Source: Pseudoglutamicibacter cumminsii (GTDB lineage Bacteria; Actinomycetota; Actinomycetes; Actinomycetales; Micrococcaceae). From it: a stretch of DNA of 64,000 bases. The translations under genes and the position numbers were made by a program. A model generated the notes under the pieces. The model did not search any database. It was not told the DNA's origin and saw only the letters and a list, made by a program, of their open reading frames with translations. The stretch covers positions 1,860,001 through 1,924,000 of the forward strand of contig NZ_JAFBCO010000001.1 of assembly GCF_016907775.1 (NCBI RefSeq). Reading direction: 5' to 3'. Positions within the stretch are counted from its first letter, which is position 1. Every line of letters begins with the position of its first letter. Shown here in pieces: positions 1 to 7,570 of the stretch.

Positions 1-73
1 CCATCGTGATTTTCCATGCAATGCCACTCAGTGACCTGTTCCGGCACCTACTCCACGAAGGGAAGTAAGCACC

Positions 74-409
74 ATGAATACCAACTACGACAAGCTGGCC
101 GAACGCGCCGAGCGTGGCGAACTCAGCGTGAAGCCCGGCACTGTGCGCCGAGGCCCGAAGGCAGCCGAGGCAGCGCAGCGCCTTCTGATGGAAGCGACCG
201 GCGCGACGAGCGCCGACGAGCTGACGCACATCGCGCTCGGGCGGCCGACCTTGGGGTCGAAGGGTGGTGCGTCACCTGTGGTGCGCGCCCGTGTTCCGCA
301 GGCACTCAAGGAGCGCGTGGCGGAAATTGCCGAGCGCGAGCACCGCAAGGAATCTGACGTAGTACGCGACGCCCTCGCCGCATATGTCGAAGTTCGAGCG
401 GTGGGCTGA
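74..409 (+). CDS. Ribbon-helix-helix domain protein, plasmid-type
   Basis: A 111-residue protein. The C-terminal third (about residues 68-107: RARVPQALKERVAEIAE, then a second helix ending DALAAYVE) reads as a ribbon-helix-helix DNA-binding fold of the CopG/Arc type. The N-terminal two thirds are charged and contain a GRPTLG turn. I know this arrangement from short regulators on actinobacterial plasmids; the function is inferred, perhaps autoregulation or copy or antitoxin control. It lies upstream of a Fic toxin-antitoxin pair but is separated from it by 175 bases, so it is probably a separate transcription unit. The ATG start follows GAAGGGAAG with suitable spacing. Confidence 0.6.
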   Translation: MNTNYDKLAERAERGELSVKPGTVRRGPKAAEAAQRLLMEATGATSADELTHIALGRPTLGSKGGASPVVRARVPQALKERVAEIAEREHRKESDVVRDALAAYVEVRAVG

Positions 410-437
410 CTGCCCGTTAACGGTCGTTTTCGGGCAG
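410..437 (+). terminator. Short hairpin after the RHH gene
   Basis: CTGCCCG and CGGGCAG form a perfect 7 bp stem around a 14-base loop that begins one base after the stop codon of the ribbon-helix-helix gene. A run of T (TTTT) lies inside the loop rather than after the stem. It may be a weak terminator or an RNA structure at the 3' end. Confidence 0.35.
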
Positions 438-483
438 CCCGGCAGGGCAGCCCGCCGAGGCAGCGACACGCCGCTATCTGACC

Positions 484-508
484 GACCGAAACCTATGACC
501 GAAACCTA
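484..508. repeat. Two copies of GACCGAAACCTA upstream of the Fic module
   Basis: GACCGAAACCTA occurs at 484-495 and again at 497-508, a 13-base period, followed by the degenerate GACCCGAAACCCGACCTA. The repeats lie about 80 bases upstream of the antitoxin start, where an autoregulatory operator or a plasmid iteron would be expected. Neither role is shown. Confidence 0.45.
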
Positions 509-584
509 ACCCGACCCGAAACCCGACCTATACCGTTTGCGGGCAGGCCGGTAAAATCAGGAGTACACCAGGAGGTGCAGCATT

Positions 585-827
585 ATGTCGCAACCATCAT
601 TTGACGTAGAGGCCCGCTGGCCCGAGCTGTTTGACCAGCTCGACGCTGACAAGCGCCGAGCCGTTGTGCGCTCGCTCGCGGCAGGCTGGCATGAGGGATG
701 GGAGCCGAACCGCGAAGACGTGGCCGACCTCATCGACTACACGCGCGGCACGCTGACGTTCGAGGACTACCAGGCACGCTCGGCCGACAAGGCGGCGCGC
801 ATCGCCGGAGCGGCCGCCGCGCTCTGA
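585..827 (+). CDS. VbhA-like antitoxin of a Fic toxin-antitoxin pair
   Basis: An 80-residue protein just upstream of a Fic enzyme and overlapping it by one base (TGATG). After an N-terminal helix it carries AGWHEGWEP (residues 33-41) and then a helix ending DYTRGTLTFEDY. This matches the small class I Fic antitoxins (VbhA), whose inhibitory helix places a glutamate in the nucleotide pocket of the Fic active site. The family motif is [S/T]xxxE[G/N]. Here Glu37-Gly38 are present but residue 33 is Ala instead of Ser/Thr. A strong ribosome-binding site (AGGAGGT) precedes the ATG. The identity rests on the motif, size and partnership. Confidence 0.72.
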   Translation: MSQPSFDVEARWPELFDQLDADKRRAVVRSLAAGWHEGWEPNREDVADLIDYTRGTLTFEDYQARSADKAARIAGAAAAL

Positions 828-1687
828 TGCCGCAGCAGTTCGACTCGTGGGCGTCATACTTCTACCCGGAAACCTACGACGCTCAGACCGGCTACGGTGT
901 GCTGCGCAACGTGCCCGGCATCCGAGACTTCGAGGCGCTGCGCAGCTACGACTATCGCATGTCGTTCGCTCGGCGCACTGAGCTTGAGCTGCGCCCCGAG
1001 CTTGTGGCTCGCACGTTCGACGGCGAGCACATGAAGGCCCTGCACGGCCATATCTTTCAAGACGTTTTTGAGTGGAGCGGTTCTTACCGGACTGTGAACA
1101 TGGCGAAGGGTGGCACGGCCCCGTTCGCTGACGCTCACAACGGCTCGATAGACGCCTATCTGACCGACGTTCGTTCGATGGTCGAGCGCACCGATTGGGC
1201 GCAGCTCGACCACGCAGCGTTCGCGGAACGCTCGGCCGAAATCTTCTCCCACGTCAACCAGGCTCATCCGTTCAGGGAGGGCAACGGTAGGACGACCAAG
1301 GTGTTCATGGAACACATCGCGGAGCGGTCACCGTACACGCTTGAGTTCGAGCGTGTGCCCGAGGAAGTCTGGAACCTGGCATCGGCCGCCACGCGGCCGC
1401 CGATGGGGGAGTACGCCCCGAATCATCGGCCTATGGTGCCCGTGTTCGAGCACGCGGCCGTGCCGCGCTCGAACGTGCTCATGCACGAGGGCGGCCGCGT
1501 CACAGGCGACGCAGCGCCCGAGAAGCCGATGACGCTCGGAGAGCGCATCGAGCGCAAGATGAACGAGCTGCGCGAAGCTCGGCCGAGCAAGCCGAAGCAC
1601 GCAGCAGATCGCGGCCCGGATACGCCCGAGCTGGGCGACGGTACGAAGCCGAAGCCGTCCGAGCGCGGCCCGAGCTTAGGACGATAA
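827..1687 (+). CDS. fic: Fic-domain AMP transferase (toxin)
   Basis: A 286-residue Fic protein. The active-site loop HPFREGNGRTTK is at residues 147-158; His147 is the catalytic base of the family and EGNGR binds the nucleotide phosphates. Upstream are the usual Fic features HIFQDVFEWSGSYRTVN (about 74-91), which leads to the beta-hairpin flap. Fic enzymes transfer AMP from ATP to hydroxyl side chains of target proteins; VbhT-type toxins modify gyrase and topoisomerase IV. The last conserved position of the motif, usually Arg, is Lys158. The C-terminal 50 residues are Pro/Lys/Glu-rich and look disordered. The start was placed at 827 because the ATG overlaps the antitoxin stop; an earlier in-frame start would overlap the antitoxin by 129 bases. 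Target unknown. Confidence 0.85.
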   Translation: MPQQFDSWASYFYPETYDAQTGYGVLRNVPGIRDFEALRSYDYRMSFARRTELELRPELVARTFDGEHMKALHGHIFQDVFEWSGSYRTVNMAKGGTAPFADAHNGSIDAYLTDVRSMVERTDWAQLDHAAFAERSAEIFSHVNQAHPFREGNGRTTKVFMEHIAERSPYTLEFERVPEEVWNLASAATRPPMGEYAPNHRPMVPVFEHAAVPRSNVLMHEGGRVTGDAAPEKPMTLGERIERKMNELREARPSKPKHAADRGPDTPELGDGTKPKPSERGPSLGR

Positions 1688-1689
1688 CC

Positions 1690-1821
1690 GTGAAGCTCGG
1701 ATACACCCGTGTCAGCACCCGCGAGCAGAATGCAGACTCGCAGATCGCCCGCCTCGAACAGGCAGGCTGCGAACGAATTTTCGTTGACGTTGGCTATTCA
1801 AGTTGTGACTTTCGCTGTTAA
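1690..1821 (+). pseudogene. 5' part of a serine recombinase, interrupted by the transposon
   Basis: GTG at 1690 opens a frame reading MKLGYTRVSTREQNADSQ, the N-terminal signature of serine resolvases/invertases with the catalytic Ser in YTRVS. Codons follow the recombinase up to VDVGYS at 1797-1802, where the transposon begins; the frame then stops at 1819-1821 inside the element. It starts two bases after fic, so it was the last gene of the Fic operon. The remainder of the gene lies at 7565-7862. Confidence 0.85.
1797..1802. repeat. Left target-site duplication TTCAAG
   Basis: TTCAAG directly abuts the left transposon end (TTGTGAC) and recurs directly outside the right end at 7565-7570. Removing the element and one copy restores the recombinase reading frame. 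Confidence 0.9.
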
Positions 1822-1877
1822 ATGGCGGTGTTCTGTCGATGCTCAGTGGCGGTCTTTGTTCAGGTGGTGCCGATGAC
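1803..1877. repeat. Left terminal inverted repeat of the transposon
   Basis: The first 50 bases match the reverse complement of the right end at 46 positions, and similarity continues to GATGAC at 1877. TGGCGGT occurs twice within the repeat 24 bases apart, as expected for tandem transposase-binding sites. The repeat includes the last codons and stop of the ATPase gene. Confidence 0.85.
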
Positions 1878-2678
1878 GAGGGTGCTGGCGGCGGCTTCGA
1901 TGACGTCGTTGGTGATGGTGTCGAGCTCGTTGATCTTCAGGACGCGCTCGATCTGCGGGAAGAGCCGCTCCAGCAGTCGGAAGTTCCCGCGGGTGATGCG
2001 GGTGATGGAAGCGATGGCTTGCGCGTCGGTGAAGTCCTCGGGGTCGAGGGTCTTGCCCAGGGAGCGCCAGTGGCGCTGGAGGACGAACAGCAGCTCGTCC
2101 GTGCCCAGGGGCCGGTATTGGTGGGCGAAGCCGACACGACTGTAGAACTGCGGGTAGTGGCTGAACTGCTTCTCCAGGCCGGGCATGCCGATCAGGATCA
2201 AGGCGATGTTGTCGCGGTCGTAGCGATCGCGCAGCAGCTCCAGCGCGGTGGGGCGGAGCCGTTCGGACTCATCGACGATGACCAGCTGCACGTGGTTCCT
2301 GCCGTGCCGTCGGCCCCACGTCTGCGGGGTGATCTGACCGACTGCCTCCAGATGCTGCTCGATGCAGATATTGGTGCGGGTGATCGCCTGGTCGAGTTCA
2401 TCCTTCAGCACCCGTGGGGTGGTGAGCACGCTGGGGGTGTAGAGCACGGTACGACTCCGAGCGAGGGCGGCGTAGATCTTGGCGTCGCTGTCGGCGCGCG
2501 GACCCCAATAGGTCAGCAGGTCATAGGCCTTCTCCCAGTGGGCGTAGCGGCGCGCGGAGAGTGTCTTGCCCACCCCGGCCGGTCCGAAGCACAGACCGAT
2601 GGTGTGGCCGCGGCGGACAGCGTCGGCGAACTCGGTGAAGCGGCGGTGCTCTTTGGTCACGATGAAGCGCTGGCTCAC
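1860..2678 (-). CDS. tniB: Transposition ATP-binding protein (TniB/IstB-like)
   Basis: A 272-residue AAA+ ATPase with Walker A FGPAGVGKT (about residues 31-39) and Walker B LVIVDES (about 131-137), followed by the sensor region LILIGMPGLE. In Tn552, Tn5053, Tn7 and Mu such proteins select target DNA and activate the transposase. The start GTG overlaps the transposase stop (GGTGAGC), implying translational coupling. Its C-terminus STLVIGTT lies inside the left terminal repeat. Gene symbol by family resemblance only. Confidence 0.88.
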   Translation of the reverse strand: MSQRFIVTKEHRRFTEFADAVRRGHTIGLCFGPAGVGKTLSARRYAHWEKAYDLLTYWGPRADSDAKIYAALARSRTVLYTPSVLTTPRVLKDELDQAITRTNICIEQHLEAVGQITPQTWGRRHGRNHVQLVIVDESERLRPTALELLRDRYDRDNIALILIGMPGLEKQFSHYPQFYSRVGFAHQYRPLGTDELLFVLQRHWRSLGKTLDPEDFTDAQAIASITRITRGNFRLLERLFPQIERVLKINELDTITNDVIEAAASTLVIGTT

Positions 2679-4075
2679 CTCAAGTCCTCCTTGTAGACTT
2701 TCAGCTTCCGCTTCGGTGCTGGGGCTGGCGGCTCGGCTGTCGATGGCGTCTCAGTGGTGTGCGCGGCTACGACGGCAATGCGTTCATTGATGCCTTGGCG
2801 CAGGGCGCGACGGCGCGCGTTGCGGGCAGCCTGGATCTCCTTGAGACTGATCTTCTCGTCGTGATGGTCCTGGTTGACGGCCTTGCACAGGAACTCGTCG
2901 TGGTCGAACACGCGGATCTCAGTGATATCGCGCGGGTCGTAGCGGATCACCACCGGCCGTCCGACGTAGCCGGCCAGCGTCGGGGAGACGTAGCGCAGCC
3001 CCTGGAAGCGGATGCCATCACGGCGCACCACCCGGGACTGGGCGACCGTGAGCAGCAGCCCGTCGAGGTCTTCCAGGCTCTCGGGCATGCGCGGCAGCCA
3101 GCCCTCGGCGATCCACGCGGTGCGCGGCGAGGCACCGAGCTCGCTGTGGGTCCGGTCGTTGTAGGTGGCCACGAACCCCTCCACCGCGCTGTCGAGCTCG
3201 GCCAGGGACAGCTTCGGCGTCGGCGCGGGATGGCCCTCGGTGATGTGGCCGGGCAGGTCAGCGAGAAGCTCGGTGTTGACGGTGCCGAAGAACCGCTCGA
3301 TCTTGCCCCGGCCCTGGGGACGGGCGACGGTGGAGTGGATCAGCCGGATGTGCAGGTCAACAGCGGTGCCGGCGAGGTGGCGGCTGATGAAGTCACTGCC
3401 GTGGTCGACATAGAGCACGTCCGGCAGCCCGCACATCGGCCACGCGGGGTCGCTCTTGTGCCAGATAGCCTGCCGCAGCGCCAGGGCGGTGTTCATCGCG
3501 GACGGCGCACCCAGGAAGACGGTGTAGCCGCAGATCGCGCGGGAGCAGTCATCGAGGATCGTCGTCAGCCAGGGGCGGACTGGTTTGACGTCGGTGCCCA
3601 CCACGAGAATGTCGAGCAGCGTGTGGTCACTTTGCCACATCGCATTCGGTTGTTCGGCGTGCCGGCGCAGCACCAGTTCGTGCTTGTCCCGGTAGGACGC
3701 CGCGCCCTCCAGGGCTAGGGTGACCATGCCCGGATCGAGGGCACCCGCGATCGAGCGGACCACCCCGTAGGAAGGCACCGGCCACCCTCGGGTACCGCAG
3801 ATGTCGGTGACCTTGCGGTGGATCGTGGCGATCGCGGGCCGGGGCTTGCTGAGGGCCAGGCCCTCGATCAACCGCACGAGCTCCCTGGGCAGATGGTGGG
3901 CGCCGGCGTCCGAGCGCTGGCCTGTCTCCAGGCCCGCGTACCCGTCGGCACGGTAGCGGGCGTGCCAGCGCTCCAGGGTGCGCAGGCTGATCCCGGTCTC
4001 CCGGGCCAGGGCGCTCAGCGGGATACCGTCCTCGACGTGCAGCCGCAGGATGCGCCACCGCGCCGGCCCGTCCAC
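2675..4075 (-). CDS. tniA: Transposase with integrase core (TniA/Tn552 type)
   Basis: A DDE transposase of about 466 residues. After an N-terminal winged/helix-turn-helix region (LSALARETGISLRTLERWHARYRADG) comes the integrase core, with catalytic Asp in MWQSDHT, Asp in VLYVDHGSDF and Glu in QGRGKIERFFGT. A beta-barrel Mu-C-like domain and a Lys/Arg-rich tail follow. I chose the GTG at 4075, two bases after the resolvase stop, because the longer frame would overlap the resolvase by about 120 bases. It is middle gene of the module and overlaps the ATPase gene. Confidence 0.88.
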   Translation of the reverse strand: MDGPARWRILRLHVEDGIPLSALARETGISLRTLERWHARYRADGYAGLETGQRSDAGAHHLPRELVRLIEGLALSKPRPAIATIHRKVTDICGTRGWPVPSYGVVRSIAGALDPGMVTLALEGAASYRDKHELVLRRHAEQPNAMWQSDHTLLDILVVGTDVKPVRPWLTTILDDCSRAICGYTVFLGAPSAMNTALALRQAIWHKSDPAWPMCGLPDVLYVDHGSDFISRHLAGTAVDLHIRLIHSTVARPQGRGKIERFFGTVNTELLADLPGHITEGHPAPTPKLSLAELDSAVEGFVATYNDRTHSELGASPRTAWIAEGWLPRMPESLEDLDGLLLTVAQSRVVRRDGIRFQGLRYVSPTLAGYVGRPVVIRYDPRDITEIRVFDHDEFLCKAVNQDHHDEKISLKEIQAARNARRRALRQGINERIAVVAAHTTETPSTAEPPAPAPKRKLKVYKEDLR

Positions 4076-4076
4076 C

Positions 4077-4679
4077 TCACACCTGCTCGGCGACGGCCTC
4101 GCGGGCACGGGCCGCCTGCCGATGGCGATAGAGCGTCGCCCGGGACCAGCCGACGAGTCGGGCGGCGTCCTCGGCGGTGCGGCCCTTCGCGCGGGCATCG
4201 CCCGCGATTTCGAGCTTCTCCGCGATCACGGCCGGGTCGACCGGGGGTCGGCCGAAGCGGGTGCCGTTCTGCTTCGCCGCGGCGATCCCCGCATTGACGC
4301 GTTCGGTGATCAGCTCGCGCTCATACTCGGCCAAGGTCGCGAGCATGCCCAGCATCATCCGGCCCGATGTCGTCTCCGGGTCGATCCCGTCCGAGACCGA
4401 TCTGATCTTCACGCCCTGGCCGCGCAGCAGCGTGACCGTATTCAGGACGTCGAGCAGGGACCGGCCCAGCCGGTCGATGCGCCACACCACCACCGTGTCG
4501 CCGTCCTCGGCGTAGTCCAGCAGACGTTTCATCCCCGGTCGCTCGATCGCGGTCCGGCTACCCGAGGTCACATCGGAGAACACGTCCCGCTTCTGCACCC
4601 CGCCCTCCACCAGCGCATCGACTTGCAGCTGCGCGTCCTGCGTCGCCGTGCTCACCCGCGTATATCCCAGAAGCCTCAT
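4077..4679 (-). CDS. Serine resolvase of the transposon
   Basis: A 200-residue small serine recombinase. MRLLGYTRVSTATQDAQLQ carries the catalytic Ser. WRIDRLGRSLLDVL, DGIDPETTSGRMMLGMLATLAEYERELITERV and a C-terminal helix-turn-helix (TAEDAARLVGWSRATLYRHRQAA) complete the family pattern. It would resolve cointegrates at a res site, presumably in the 330 bases upstream. The ATG at 4679 was chosen because conserved sequence begins exactly there. It belongs to the same superfamily as the interrupted host recombinase but is clearly divergent from it. Confidence 0.88.
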   Translation of the reverse strand: MRLLGYTRVSTATQDAQLQVDALVEGGVQKRDVFSDVTSGSRTAIERPGMKRLLDYAEDGDTVVVWRIDRLGRSLLDVLNTVTLLRGQGVKIRSVSDGIDPETTSGRMMLGMLATLAEYERELITERVNAGIAAAKQNGTRFGRPPVDPAVIAEKLEIAGDARAKGRTAEDAARLVGWSRATLYRHRQAARAREAVAEQV

Positions 4680-5011
4680 ACCCCCAGCATGGTGCAGAAA
4701 GTCCTGGAAGTCACCGCCTTGAGGCACTTTCCGTCGAGACGACTTCGCAAGACAATCCCGAGAGCGCGTTCACGCAGGAAGCGAACCTGAGGCCGACCAC
4801 CCGCTGAAAGTCTCATAAACCTGTACCCAACTGAGGCACCAGCTCGTCCGGTTTTGCCTGCATCGAAGTGCCGCGCCTTCGCTCTAAAACCTTCCAAGCT
4901 TCGCCGCCCGCACGCCATGCATAGCGCGCGCCGTGAGTCTCTCCCTCCGTCGACTTAACTACACTATCCATCTGGTACAGTTATGTCGTTCACGACGAGG
5001 GGAAGACGCGC
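4680..5011. other. Intergenic region: presumed res site and divergent promoters
   Basis: This 332-base gap separates the divergent resolvase and exporter genes. It should hold the resolvase recombination site and the promoters of both units. I see an inverted repeat next to the exporter (listed separately) but could not define the three paired resolvase subsites by eye. An open frame on the minus strand across it has no recognisable protein features. Confidence 0.4.
4956..4983. promoter_or_regulatory. Inverted repeat over the exporter promoter, candidate TetR operator
   Basis: TAACTACAC at 4956-4964 and GTACAGTTA at 4975-4983 (reverse complement TAACTGTAC) match at 7 of 9 positions. The repeat covers possible -10 boxes TACACT (4960-4965) and TACAGT (4976-4981) and ends 28 bases before the exporter start. 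The downstream TetR protein is the likely binder; this is an inference. Confidence 0.45.
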
Positions 5012-6511
5012 ATGTCCGCGATGACGAAGAGGCGACGCTGGTCGCTGCTGGTGACGGTTGGAGCAGGTCTGCTGCTGATCACCTTGGATAACTCGATTCT
5101 CTACACGGCCCTGCCGACGCTGACTGAGGAACTGCAGGCTTCGAACACACAGAACCTCTGGATCATCAATGCCTACCCCCTGGTGATGGCGGGGCTGTTG
5201 CTGGGCAGCGGAACCCTGGGGGATCGCATCGGCCACACGCGGATGTTTGTTGTCGGTCTGGTGATCTTCGGACTGGCTTCCCTGCTGGCAGCGTTCGCTC
5301 CGTCACCCGAGGTCCTGATCGCTGCGCGTGCTGTGCTCGCTGTCGGTGCGGCAGCGATGATGCCGGCCACCCTGGCGCTGATCCGCACCACTTTCACGGT
5401 CGAGCGTGAGCGCAATATCGCCATCGCGGTCTGGGGAAGTATGTCGGTCATCGGGTTCGCCCTCGGCCCGATTATTGGCGGCACACTCCTTGAGTTCTTC
5501 TGGTGGGGCTCGGTGTTCTTGATCAACGTGCCCGTTGTGGTGCTGGCGCTGGTCGCTACCTGGCTGATCCGCCCGGCCAACGACCCGGATCCCTCGAAGC
5601 GATGGGATGCCATCTCCTCGATCTTGGTGATGATCGGGCTTGTCGGAACGGTGATGGCCATCAAAGAGATCGGCCACGCGCCGCCCTCGGCAACGACCAT
5701 CATTGTTGCGCTGCTCGTTGCTGCCATCGGGTTCTGGCTGTTCGTGCGCCGTCAGCGAGGTATGGAGCAACCTCTGTTGGAGTTCTCCATCTTCGGCAAC
5801 CCGGCGTTCACTGCCGGAGTGCTGGCCGCGTCGTTCGCGATGTTCGCGATCGGGGGCATCCAGCTCGTCACCACGCAGCGATTCCAGCAGGTCGCCGGAT
5901 TCAGCCCGCTGGAAGCTGGGCTCTTGGTCGCCGCGAGCGCCGTGGGCACGTTGCCGACAGCGCTCCTGGGGGGCGCGTTCCTGCACCGCACCGGACTGCT
6001 CGCGCTCATCACCGGCGGTCTCGCCTTCGCCACCGGCGGCGTCGTGGTGACGGTCATCGGATTCCAGTCGTCCTTCGGCGTGCTGATCCTCGGACTGCTG
6101 TTGACCGGAGCTGGTATCGGAGCCGTCTTGGCGGTCGCCTCCACCGCGATTATCGGGAACGTGCCGGTGCGCCGAGCAGGCATGGCCGCCTCGATCGAAG
6201 AAGTCTCCTACGAGTTCGGCAGCCTCATTGCAGTGTCCGTGCTCGGGAGCCTGCTCACGGCTATCTACGGCGCACGCGTCGTTCTACCCGACGGCGCCCC
6301 GGACGCGGCTGGCAACAGCATCGCTGAGGCACAGGCTGCTGCGCAGGGTGACGCAGAGATCCTCCAGGCGGCGGCGACGGCTTTCGACTCCGCCTACCTC
6401 GTTGTGATGCTGGTCGTCGCAGTCGTTCTCGCGGTGGGCGCAGTCATCACCGGAGTGCTTCTGCGCCGGTACCTGCCTGGCACCCAGTCACAGCTGCACT
6501 CCGAGCACTGA
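5012..6511 (+). CDS. MFS multidrug exporter, DHA2 (QacA/SmvA-like) family
   Basis: A 499-residue, 14-helix major facilitator of the drug:H+ antiporter-2 family. Visible signatures are LDNSILYTALPT in helix 1 (the family motif D1), GTLGDRIGHTRMF (motif A loop between helices 2 and 3) and GFALGPIIGG (antiporter motif C in helix 5). QacA and SmvA relatives export cationic antiseptics and dyes, so biocide efflux is the best guess; the substrate is not readable from sequence. Start ATG follows GAGGGGAAG. It is the first gene of the cargo operon, followed 17 bases later by a TetR regulator. Confidence 0.88.
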   Translation: MSAMTKRRRWSLLVTVGAGLLLITLDNSILYTALPTLTEELQASNTQNLWIINAYPLVMAGLLLGSGTLGDRIGHTRMFVVGLVIFGLASLLAAFAPSPEVLIAARAVLAVGAAAMMPATLALIRTTFTVERERNIAIAVWGSMSVIGFALGPIIGGTLLEFFWWGSVFLINVPVVVLALVATWLIRPANDPDPSKRWDAISSILVMIGLVGTVMAIKEIGHAPPSATTIIVALLVAAIGFWLFVRRQRGMEQPLLEFSIFGNPAFTAGVLAASFAMFAIGGIQLVTTQRFQQVAGFSPLEAGLLVAASAVGTLPTALLGGAFLHRTGLLALITGGLAFATGGVVVTVIGFQSSFGVLILGLLLTGAGIGAVLAVASTAIIGNVPVRRAGMAASIEEVSYEFGSLIAVSVLGSLLTAIYGARVVLPDGAPDAAGNSIAEAQAAAQGDAEILQAAATAFDSAYLVVMLVVAVVLAVGAVITGVLLRRYLPGTQSQLHSEH

Positions 6512-6528
6512 CCGAGAAAGGACCGCCC

Positions 6529-7101
6529 ATGCGGACCAGTAAACGGGACACGATCCTCAAGGCCGCCCTCAGCGTTGTCGAGACCGACGGCGTCACGGCG
6601 CTCACGTACGAATCCGTCGCCGCCGCCTCCGGACTCACCAAAGGCGGGCTGCTCTACCACTTCCCCTCGAAGGACGCCATGATGCTCGCGCTGCACGAAC
6701 ATCAAGCCCAGCACTGGGACGAGGAGATGATCCACGCACTGGGCAAGGACCCGGATGAGGCATCGCAGGATGAGCGACTCGCCGCCTATGCCCGAGTCAG
6801 CGCCCGCGGCGCCACCGGCGCGGAGTTACTGCTTATGCTCGAAGCGAGCACCCACAGCGAGCTCAGCAAGCCGTGGAAACGAGTCATCACTCGCTGGGTC
6901 CCCGACCCCGCCAGCATCGACCCGACCGACCCTCGGGCACTGCAGAAGATGGTCGCCTACCTCGCTGCCGACGGTCTTTGGCTCAGCGAATCCGTCGGCG
7001 CGATCCCACTACCCCACCAGCTGCGCGCCGCGCTGGCAGAGCACCTCGCCCGCTCCGTCGCGGACGCAGACGAACTCCCGAGCAACGAGGCGAACCAATG
7101 A
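6529..7101 (+). CDS. TetR-family transcriptional regulator
   Basis: A 190-residue regulator with an N-terminal TetR helix-turn-helix: TLTYESVAAASGLTKGGLLYHF-like sequence at about residues 22-45 (written here as read: ALTYESVAAASGLTKGG, then LLYHFPSKDAMM). The remainder is a ligand-binding, dimerising helical domain. It is co-transcribed with the exporter and most likely represses it until a drug binds. The ribosome-binding site GAAAGGA precedes the ATG. Confidence 0.88.
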   Translation: MRTSKRDTILKAALSVVETDGVTALTYESVAAASGLTKGGLLYHFPSKDAMMLALHEHQAQHWDEEMIHALGKDPDEASQDERLAAYARVSARGATGAELLLMLEASTHSELSKPWKRVITRWVPDPASIDPTDPRALQKMVAYLAADGLWLSESVGAIPLPHQLRAALAEHLARSVADADELPSNEANQ

Positions 7102-7427
7102 GCGCAAGCACCCAGCAGCGTTATGGACTTCCGCTTGTGGCAAGAGTCTCCATCGTCGCGGCCTTTCTCGAAGCCTTCACCTGGGCTGGTCTGCTCGCGG
7201 GGATGTTCCTCAAGTACGTGACGGGCACAACCGACGTCGGTGTCAGCATCTTCGGCGCCCTGCACGGCGGCATGTTCCTCATCTACCTCGCCATAGCGCT
7301 CATCACCGCCATCACCCTGCGGTGGCCATGGCGGGTCACTGCTCTCTCGATCATCGCCGCGGTACCGCCACTGACGACCATTCCCCTGGAGATCTGGCTA
7401 CGTCGACGAGGACACCTCAGCTGCTGA
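7098..7427 (+). CDS. Small membrane protein, DUF3817-like
   Basis: A 109-residue integral membrane protein with about three hydrophobic segments (VSIVAAFLEAFTWAGLLAGMF, GMFLIYLAIALITAITL and VTALSIIAAVPPLTTIPLEIW, each shortened here where needed). The pattern FLEAFTWAGLLAGMFLK, then GALHGGMFLIY, is that of the DUF3817 family often found beside MFS exporters and TetR regulators. Its ATG overlaps the TetR stop (ATGA), so it is coupled to it. Function unknown; its place in the cargo suggests an accessory role to the exporter. Confidence 0.75.
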   Translation: MSASTQQRYGLPLVARVSIVAAFLEAFTWAGLLAGMFLKYVTGTTDVGVSIFGALHGGMFLIYLAIALITAITLRWPWRVTALSIIAAVPPLTTIPLEIWLRRRGHLSC

Positions 7428-7491
7428 CGATGGCACTGCCGCCCTCGCATCGGCGGCAGGACTCTCGACCACGGACGGCCAGACCACGCTT

Positions 7492-7564
7492 GTCATCGGT
7501 ACCACCAACTAAAGCCGCCACGGAGCATCGACAGAACACCGCCATTTACCGGCGAAGGTCACAA
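7492..7564. repeat. Right terminal inverted repeat of the transposon
   Basis: Reverse complement of the left end with 46 of 50 matching bases in the outer part. On the plus strand, the frame through 7400-7512 ends LVIGTTN-stop, mirroring the STLVIGTT C-terminus of the ATPase encoded at the other end. It may be a remnant of a second, inverted ATPase gene end. Confidence 0.85.
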
Positions 7565-7570
7565 TTCAAG
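7565..7570. repeat. Right target-site duplication TTCAAG
   Basis: Second copy of the 6 bp duplication, directly outside the right transposon end GTCACAA. Confidence 0.9.

Larger units (their letters stand above)
1803..7564. mobile_element. Tn552-type transposon with drug-efflux cargo
   Basis: A 5,762 bp element with imperfect terminal inverted repeats (1803-1877 and 7492-7564), a 6 bp target duplication and a three-gene transposition module on the minus strand: serine resolvase, DDE transposase, AAA ATPase. There is no TniQ-like gene, so the layout resembles Tn552 more than Tn5053. The cargo on the plus strand is an MFS exporter, a TetR regulator and a DUF3817-like protein. Intact genes, a clean target duplication and well-matched ends suggest recent insertion. 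Confidence 0.9.

Noticed and set aside
2759-3718. A 319-codon frame opposite the transposase
   Set aside because: It mirrors the transposase codons; no recognisable domain and no ribosome-binding site.
4676-4918. An 80-codon minus-strand frame upstream of the transposon resolvase
   Set aside because: It overlaps the resolvase start, lacks any family similarity and lies where the res site and promoters should be.
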